Shown piece by piece: positions 1 to 3,089 of a stretch of DNA of 5,691 nt. The stretch is from the NCBI GenBank assembly GCA_017543415.1, contig JAFYGD010000209.1:1-5691 (forward strand), given 5' to 3'. How positions within the stretch are numbered: the stretch's first letter is position 1; each line of letters starts with the position of its first letter. The DNA comes from Eubacterium sp. Its GTDB lineage: Bacteria > Bacillota > Clostridia > Oscillospirales > Acutalibacteraceae. The notes beneath the pieces were generated by a model. That model was not told where the DNA came from, ran no database searches, and saw only the letters and a program-made list of their open reading frames with translations. The translations under genes were made by a program, and so were the position numbers.

Positions 1-24
1 AGAAACTAAAAATATTTCAAGCAT
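1..24 (-). CDS. Start of an unidentified gene (8 codons, runs off the left edge)
   Basis: An ATG at 24-22 on the minus strand opens a frame reading MLEIFLVS before the window ends. It is preceded by a strong Shine-Dalgarno sequence (AGGGAGGT, minus strand, at about 33-40) with 9 nt between GGAGG and the ATG. It begins 14 nt after the stop codon of the XRE-receiver gene and lies on the same strand with no terminator between, so the two are probably cotranscribed. The visible residues are hydrophobic but far too few to name a family. A signalling partner such as a kinase would fit the context, but that is speculation. Confidence 0.5.
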
Positions 25-38
25 ATGTATTTACCTCC

Positions 39-620
39 CTAAACAATCGGGTATCTCAGCTGACCGAGCTGTTCCTTAAGGCTTTCTTCGGTAAGCGGTT
101 TCAGCATAAAACCGCTGGCTCCCGTACCCCATGCGTCAAATGAATAATCAACGTATGCCGTAAGGTAAATTACGTTGGTCTGCGGATTGATTTCAAGCAG
201 CTTTCTGCATAAATCAAGACCGCTTGCCGAGCCGAGCTCAACGTCAAGAATTGCAAGCGAAACACGGTGCGTCTTTGCGTATTCAACTGCTTCGGAAGGG
301 CGTGTAAAGCCGATAACCTTTGCACCGGGTATAGTTCTTTCAATAACGGGAATACCGCCCTTGAGGATTGTGTTTATATCTTCAACCCATATTACAACAG
401 GACTTTCGGAAGCCTGTATTTCCGCGTTCAGCAGGGTGTCAACGTTAACCCCAAGGGAGCTTGCAAGCAGGGGTAACCTCCTTGCGTCGGGCATACGGCT
501 GCCGCTTTCCCAGCGGGCTACGGTTGAACGGGTAACAAAAACCGTATCCGCCAGCTCCTGCTGGGATAAGCCCTTTTGCGTTCTGAGTTTTTTAAGCGTT
601 TCTCCAAAATGAATGCTCAT
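39..620 (-). CDS. XRE-type HTH regulator with C-terminal receiver domain
   Basis: A 193-residue cytoplasmic protein with two domains. Residues 5-64 form an XRE/Cro-like helix-turn-helix: LSQQELA (18-24), turn, recognition helix around TRSTVARWE (30-38), then the ESGSRMP segment typical of the family. Residues 74-190 form a CheY-like receiver: acidic pair E80/D81, phosphoacceptor D126 in LAILDVELG, T154 in YLTAY and K174-P175 in FMLKPL, so all key phosphorylation residues are present. The order is the reverse of most response regulators, where the receiver comes first. The ATG at 620 has AAGGAG 10 nt upstream. The gene is divergent from the kinase operon. I infer a DNA-binding switch whose dimerisation or binding is set by phosphorylation, possibly by the neighbouring kinase or by a kinase encoded downstream. 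The partner and targets cannot be read from the sequence. Confidence 0.95.
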   Translation of the reverse strand: MSIHFGETLKKLRTQKGLSQQELADTVFVTRSTVARWESGSRMPDARRLPLLASSLGVNVDTLLNAEIQASESPVVIWVEDINTILKGGIPVIERTIPGAKVIGFTRPSEAVEYAKTHRVSLAILDVELGSASGLDLCRKLLEINPQTNVIYLTAYVDYSFDAWGTGASGFMLKPLTEESLKEQLGQLRYPIV

Positions 621-636
621 TTGCCGGAATCTCCTT
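618..636 (-). promoter_or_regulatory. Ribosome binding site of the XRE-receiver gene
   Basis: On the minus strand AAGGAG (plus positions 631-636) lies 10 nt before ATG 620-618. It supports this start for the 193-residue protein, whose first residues already belong to the helix-turn-helix fold. Confidence 0.75.
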
Positions 637-687
637 GTTTATGCTAAATACATTTTACAAAAAACAAAAGGTAAATACAAGAAATAA

Positions 688-715
688 AATATAAATTTAA
701 TAATATATGTGACAA
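688..715 (-). promoter_or_regulatory. Candidate promoter of the XRE-receiver gene
   Basis: On the minus strand TTGTCA (plus 710-715) serves as a -35 and TATATT (plus 688-693) as a -10, with a 16-bp spacer. Both differ from the sigma-A consensus by one base. Transcription would start near 681 and leave a leader of about 60 nt. The region is AT-rich, so chance matches are possible, but this is the best pair I see for the gene. It lies only 14 bp from the -35 of a plus-strand candidate, so the two polymerases would compete. Confidence 0.5.
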
Positions 716-729
716 TATGGAACATCGTA

Positions 730-758
730 TTGAAATCAAATAATAAATAATATAAAAT
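730..758 (+). promoter_or_regulatory. Candidate promoter P1 of the kinase operon
   Basis: TTGAAA (730-735) and TAAAAT (753-758) with a 17-bp spacer form a near-consensus sigma-A promoter. The transcript would begin near 765 and carry the ATAGT/ACTAT cluster at 769-802 in its leader. A second TATAAT at 759-764 lacks a well-spaced -35. Confidence 0.45.
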
Positions 759-768
759 TATAATGTAC

Positions 769-802
769 TACTATAGTATCAATAGTCTTATAGTAAACTA
801 TA
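769..802. promoter_or_regulatory. Palindromic ATAGT/ACTAT cluster, candidate operator
   Basis: TACTATAGTA at 769-778 is a perfect 10-bp palindrome. TATAGT-AA-ACTATA at 789-802 is a perfect inverted repeat with a 2-bp spacer. A further ATAGT lies at 782-786, giving five copies of the pentamer (both orientations) in about 32 bp. The second palindrome fills the space between the weak -35 TAGTCT (783-788) and the perfect -10 TATAAT (806-811) just before the kinase gene. That is a typical place for an operator. The XRE-type protein encoded divergently is the natural candidate ligand, but AT-richness makes chance palindromes more likely here. Confidence 0.4.
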
Positions 803-811
803 TTATATAAT
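783..811 (+). promoter_or_regulatory. Candidate promoter P2 of the kinase operon
   Basis: A perfect -10, TATAAT, lies at 806-811. The hexamer 17 bp upstream, TAGTCT (783-788), is a poor -35, and the spacer is occupied by the TATAGT/ACTATA inverted repeat. If used, it would start transcription near 818, leaving a leader of little more than 20 nt, and would probably need an activator. P1 upstream is the alternative. Confidence 0.35.
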
Positions 812-825
812 CTGTATCTGTCGGA

Positions 826-843
826 AAAGGGGGAAGCAATTTG
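826..843 (+). promoter_or_regulatory. Ribosome binding site and TTG start of the kinase
   Basis: AAAGGGGG (826-833) lies 7 nt before TTG 841-843. No in-frame ATG lies nearby upstream, and the next in-frame ATG downstream would remove several membrane segments. TTG is therefore the supported start. Confidence 0.75.
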
Positions 844-2133
844 GTACATGAAATATTTGCGGCAAATTCGGTAAACAGTATCACCGTTGCGTTTGCGACT
901 TTGCTTTACCTTGTAGGTTTTTTTGTTTCAATATGTATTGATAATTATATAGAAAATAAAAGAAAAAACATTCTTATTACAATCTTTATCCTTCTGGCAA
1001 GTCTTATTGTTCAGAATATTCTTGAGGATTATCTCGGCTCGCGCGAAGAGTTTTCACCGCTGAGGGTATATGTTTCCGCTTTCGGATATATAATCCGCCC
1101 GCTTGTTATTGCGCTTTTCATTTTTATTGTTGAATACCGTGCGCATATTTTTGTAATTGCAATAATTTCATTCAATACAATAGTATATGCGTCTTCGCCT
1201 TTTACGGATATTGCTTTTACAATAACGGAAGAAAATCATTTTACGGGCGGACCGCTGAGGTACACCTGCATGATTTGCAGTATTATACTCATAGCGTATC
1301 TTCTGATTATTTCGTTAAAGACCTATGACCTGAAAAACAAAAGGGACCTGGTTATTCCCGTTTTCAATATCGGAATTGTTGTTCTCGGAACATATCTTGA
1401 TACAAACGTAGGCTCGCAGCGCCAGGCGGTTACGTTCTTAACCGTTGCAATGACTGTTTCCAGCGTGCTGTATTACAGGTGGATTTCTTTGCAGTTTGTC
1501 CGTATGCACGAAAAGGATTTTGCAGCGGAGCAGAGAATTAAGATAATGATGACCCAGATTCAGCCGCATTTTCTTTACAACACGCTTTCAACTATTCAGG
1601 CGCTTTGCCTTACAAACCCGGAGGAAGCGTATTCAATAACGGGGAAATTCGGCAAGTACCTGCGCCGCAACATTGATTCGCTTGAAGAGCCGGAGCTTAT
1701 TCCGTTTGAAAACGAGCTTGAGCATACGCGTACTTATACCGATATTGAAAAAATCCGTTTTCCCGATATTACGGTTGATTATATTGTTGAGGATTCCGAT
1801 TTCTCCCTGCCGCTGCTAACCGTTCAGCCGATTGTTGAAAATTCAATCCGCCACGGCATACGCGGCGTTGAAAACGGAACCGTAACCGTTAACGTTAAAA
1901 AGCAGCCCGGCTGCCACGTAATAACGGTAGCGGATAACGGCACGGGCTTTGACGTTGCTTCGTACTCTAAAAGCGGAACTCATATAGGTATGCAAAACGT
2001 TAAGGAACGAATTGAAAAAATGTGCGGCGGTACGCTTACGGTTGAAAGCGAAATAGGTAAAGGCACAACCGTAACAATAATTATTCCGGATACAGAAAAG
2101 GAGGGTGACGGTAATGAAGATAATATGCGTTGA
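841..2133 (+). CDS. Membrane sensor histidine kinase, LytS/YesM class
   Basis: A 430-residue sensor kinase. The N-terminal half is membrane-embedded, with about seven hydrophobic segments near residues 14-34, 44-60, 76-97, 101-118, 142-160, 170-185 and 195-212, and no large extracellular domain. A short helical linker leads to the His_kinase (PF06580-type) transmitter: phosphorylated H243 in QIQPHFLYNTL, N334 in the N box QPIVENSIRHG, D365-G369 in the ATP-binding DNGTGFD, the GTHIGMQNV loop (379-387) and GKGTT (406-410). All catalytic motifs are intact. With such a sensor the signal is likely sensed in or at the membrane; the ligand is unknown. Its 3' end overlaps the response-regulator gene by 20 bp, indicating one operon, translational coupling and a cognate pair. 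It is not a typical LytS 5TM domain that I can assign with confidence. Confidence 0.95.
   Translation: MVHEIFAANSVNSITVAFATLLYLVGFFVSICIDNYIENKRKNILITIFILLASLIVQNILEDYLGSREEFSPLRVYVSAFGYIIRPLVIALFIFIVEYRAHIFVIAIISFNTIVYASSPFTDIAFTITEENHFTGGPLRYTCMICSIILIAYLLIISLKTYDLKNKRDLVIPVFNIGIVVLGTYLDTNVGSQRQAVTFLTVAMTVSSVLYYRWISLQFVRMHEKDFAAEQRIKIMMTQIQPHFLYNTLSTIQALCLTNPEEAYSITGKFGKYLRRNIDSLEEPELIPFENELEHTRTYTDIEKIRFPDITVDYIVEDSDFSLPLLTVQPIVENSIRHGIRGVENGTVTVNVKKQPGCHVITVADNGTGFDVASYSKSGTHIGMQNVKERIEKMCGGTLTVESEIGKGTTVTIIIPDTEKEGDGNEDNMR
2098..2116 (+). promoter_or_regulatory. Strong ribosome binding site fixing the regulator start at ATG 2114
   Basis: AAGGAGG (2098-2104), followed by GTGA, is almost the full complement of the 16S rRNA tail and lies 9 nt before ATG 2114. 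The in-frame GTG at 2105 abuts this motif, so it cannot be the start served by it. The ATG also gives the canonical receiver opening MKIICVDDE. The site sits inside the kinase coding region, as expected for coupled translation. Confidence 0.85.
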
Positions 2134-2914
2134 CGATGAAGTAATAGTTTTAAACCATACCGTTACTCTTTGTAAAGCACTTGACGGCGAGCCGGAGGTT
2201 TACGGCTTTTCAACAGCAAAAGCCGCGCTCAGCCATATTGAAGAAAACGGCGTTGATATTGCTATACTTGATATAGATATGCCCGATATGAACGGCCTTG
2301 TTCTTGCAACGAAGGTAAAATCAGCCTGTCCCGATTCTGCAATCATTTTTCTTACGGGGCATTCGCAGTATGCAACGGACGCGTTTAAAATGCACGTTTC
2401 GGGCTATCTTATGAAGCCCGTAAGCAGGGAGGATATTCAAAACGAAATAAACTACGCCGTTTCCCATAAGCCCGGCGTGGTACAGTCTTCGCATATCTTT
2501 GCGCGTACCTTCGGTGAATTTGATTTGCTGCTTGACGGCGAGCCGATAGTTTTCAGCCGCTCAAAGTCAAAGGAGCTCCTTGCATATCTTATTGACAGGA
2601 ACGGCGCGAGCGTTTCAAGAAAATCAGCCTTTGCGGCGATTTATGAGGATAAGCCGTACGACAGACCTATGCAAAAGCAGTTTGACGTAATAATAAGAAG
2701 CTTAAAAGAAACGCTTAAGGAATATGAGATAAGCGATATATTAAAAATTCAGTCAGGCGAAATGAGGGTTGTAAACGAAAAAATTGACTGTGATTTGTAC
2801 CGCCTGCTCAAAGGAGATACCGAAGCGGTAAACGCCTTCCGCGGGGAATATATGAGCTCTTATTCATGGGCAATGCTAACGGAAGCGTATATTTACGAAA
2901 AACTGAATCAGTAA
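2114..2914 (+). CDS. Response regulator with SARP/BTAD-like output domain
   Basis: A 266-residue cytoplasmic response regulator. Residues 1-118 are a receiver: acidic D7/D8, phosphoacceptor D53 in ILDIDMPDMNG, T81 in FLTGH and K101-P102 in YLMKPV. After a short linker, residues 130-220 resemble the OmpR-like winged helix of SARP regulators: FGEFDLLLDGEPI, then SRSKSKELLAYLIDRNG, where the K-ELL-YL pattern is characteristic. The last 45 residues, with DCDLYRLLKGD and GEYMSSYSWAMLTEAYIYEKL, match only the beginning of a BTAD domain (yGdfL-yeWa-like), far shorter than the usual BTAD of about 150 residues. This architecture corresponds to the SAPR-family regulators of COG3947. It is the probable phosphate acceptor of the kinase. 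SARPs bind direct repeats about 11 bp apart just before the -10; such repeats occur at 2970-2988, so the surface-protein gene is its likely target. Confidence 0.93.
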   Translation: MKIICVDDEVIVLNHTVTLCKALDGEPEVYGFSTAKAALSHIEENGVDIAILDIDMPDMNGLVLATKVKSACPDSAIIFLTGHSQYATDAFKMHVSGYLMKPVSREDIQNEINYAVSHKPGVVQSSHIFARTFGEFDLLLDGEPIVFSRSKSKELLAYLIDRNGASVSRKSAFAAIYEDKPYDRPMQKQFDVIIRSLKETLKEYEISDILKIQSGEMRVVNEKIDCDLYRLLKGDTEAVNAFRGEYMSSYSWAMLTEAYIYEKLNQ

Positions 2915-2922
2915 AAAATTGC

Positions 2923-2969
2923 AAAAAAATGCCGATTTTGAAAAATTTTTCAAAATCGGTGTTTTTTTT
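2923..2969 (+). terminator. Intrinsic terminator of the kinase/regulator operon
   Basis: Perfect inverted arms of 14 bp, CCGATTTTGAAAAA (2932-2945) and TTTTTCAAAATCGG (2946-2959), meet with no spacer, so about four central bases would form the loop. They are followed by T, G and T8 (2962-2969). An A7 run (2923-2929) precedes the stem and can extend pairing with the T run, so it might also act on the opposite strand. It starts 9 nt after the regulator's stop codon. Confidence 0.93.
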
Positions 2970-3002
2970 GTTGGACACTAGTTGGACATCGGGTGTTATA
3001 GT
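2970..3002 (+). promoter_or_regulatory. Activator-type promoter of the surface-protein gene with SARP-like direct repeats
   Basis: Two identical octamers, GTTGGACA, lie at 2970-2977 and 2981-2988, exactly 11 bp apart, one helical turn. Eight bases (2989-2996) separate the second from TATAGT (2997-3002), a -10 with an upstream TG (2994-2995) in the extended -10 position. No acceptable -35 exists 16-18 bp upstream; the repeats occupy that place. This is the arrangement described for SARP targets such as those of AfsR and DnrI: heptamer repeats on an 11-bp period, with the 3' copy 8 bp from the -10. With the SARP-like regulator encoded just upstream, I infer direct activation. Transcription would start near 3009. 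Confidence 0.65.
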
Positions 3003-3018
3003 GGCTGCGAAAGTTAAT

Positions 3019-3042
3019 AAAAGTAGCTGAAAAGTTGCTTTT
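3019..3042 (+). other. Leader hairpin with GAAA tetraloop
   Basis: AAAAGTAGCT (3019-3028) and AGTTGCTTTT (3033-3042) can form ten consecutive pairs, two of them G-U, closed by GAAA (3029-3032), a stable GNRA-type loop. It lies in the predicted leader of the surface-protein mRNA. Its lower stem is only A-U pairs, so it is a modest structure. It may stabilise the mRNA end or assist regulation, and chance remains possible. Confidence 0.4.
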
Positions 3043-3051
3043 TGAACAGAA

Positions 3052-3089
3052 GATTAAATAACGGAGGTGAAATGTAGTGTTATTTAATC
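3052..3089 (+). promoter_or_regulatory. Inverted repeat framing the Shine-Dalgarno and GTG start
   Basis: GATTAAATAAC (3052-3062) and GTTATTTAATC (3079-3089) are perfect 11-bp complements. The 16-nt interval (3063-3078) holds the Shine-Dalgarno GGAGGTGA (3063-3070), and the GTG start (3077-3079) sits at the junction of loop and stem. In RNA this would be a hairpin presenting the ribosome binding site in its loop and pairing codons 2-4. It could tune translation or be a site for an RNA-binding factor; as DNA it could instead be an operator. The effect cannot be predicted from sequence. Confidence 0.6.

Noticed and set aside
175..612. Plus-strand open frames at 175-612 and 267-476
   Set aside because: They lie opposite the XRE-receiver gene, whose domains and ribosome binding site are clear; their products show no domain and have no convincing ribosome binding site.
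645..679. Direct repeat TAAATACA at 645-652 and 672-679
   Set aside because: Short and AT-only except for one C, in a very AT-rich region, with no link to a promoter element; chance is a sufficient explanation.
718..727. TGGAACATCG as a third copy of the TTGGACA operator
   Set aside because: It needs a one-base insertion, is single, and is not 8 bp from a -10, so it does not follow the pattern at 2970-2988.
2105..2113. GTG 2105 as the start of the response regulator
   Set aside because: It abuts the strong Shine-Dalgarno sequence that serves ATG 2114, and the ATG gives the standard receiver N-terminus.
3019..3043. Leader hairpin as a second intrinsic terminator
   Set aside because: The U run is consumed by the stem and the stem base is only A-U pairs; a strong terminator already lies at 2923-2969.
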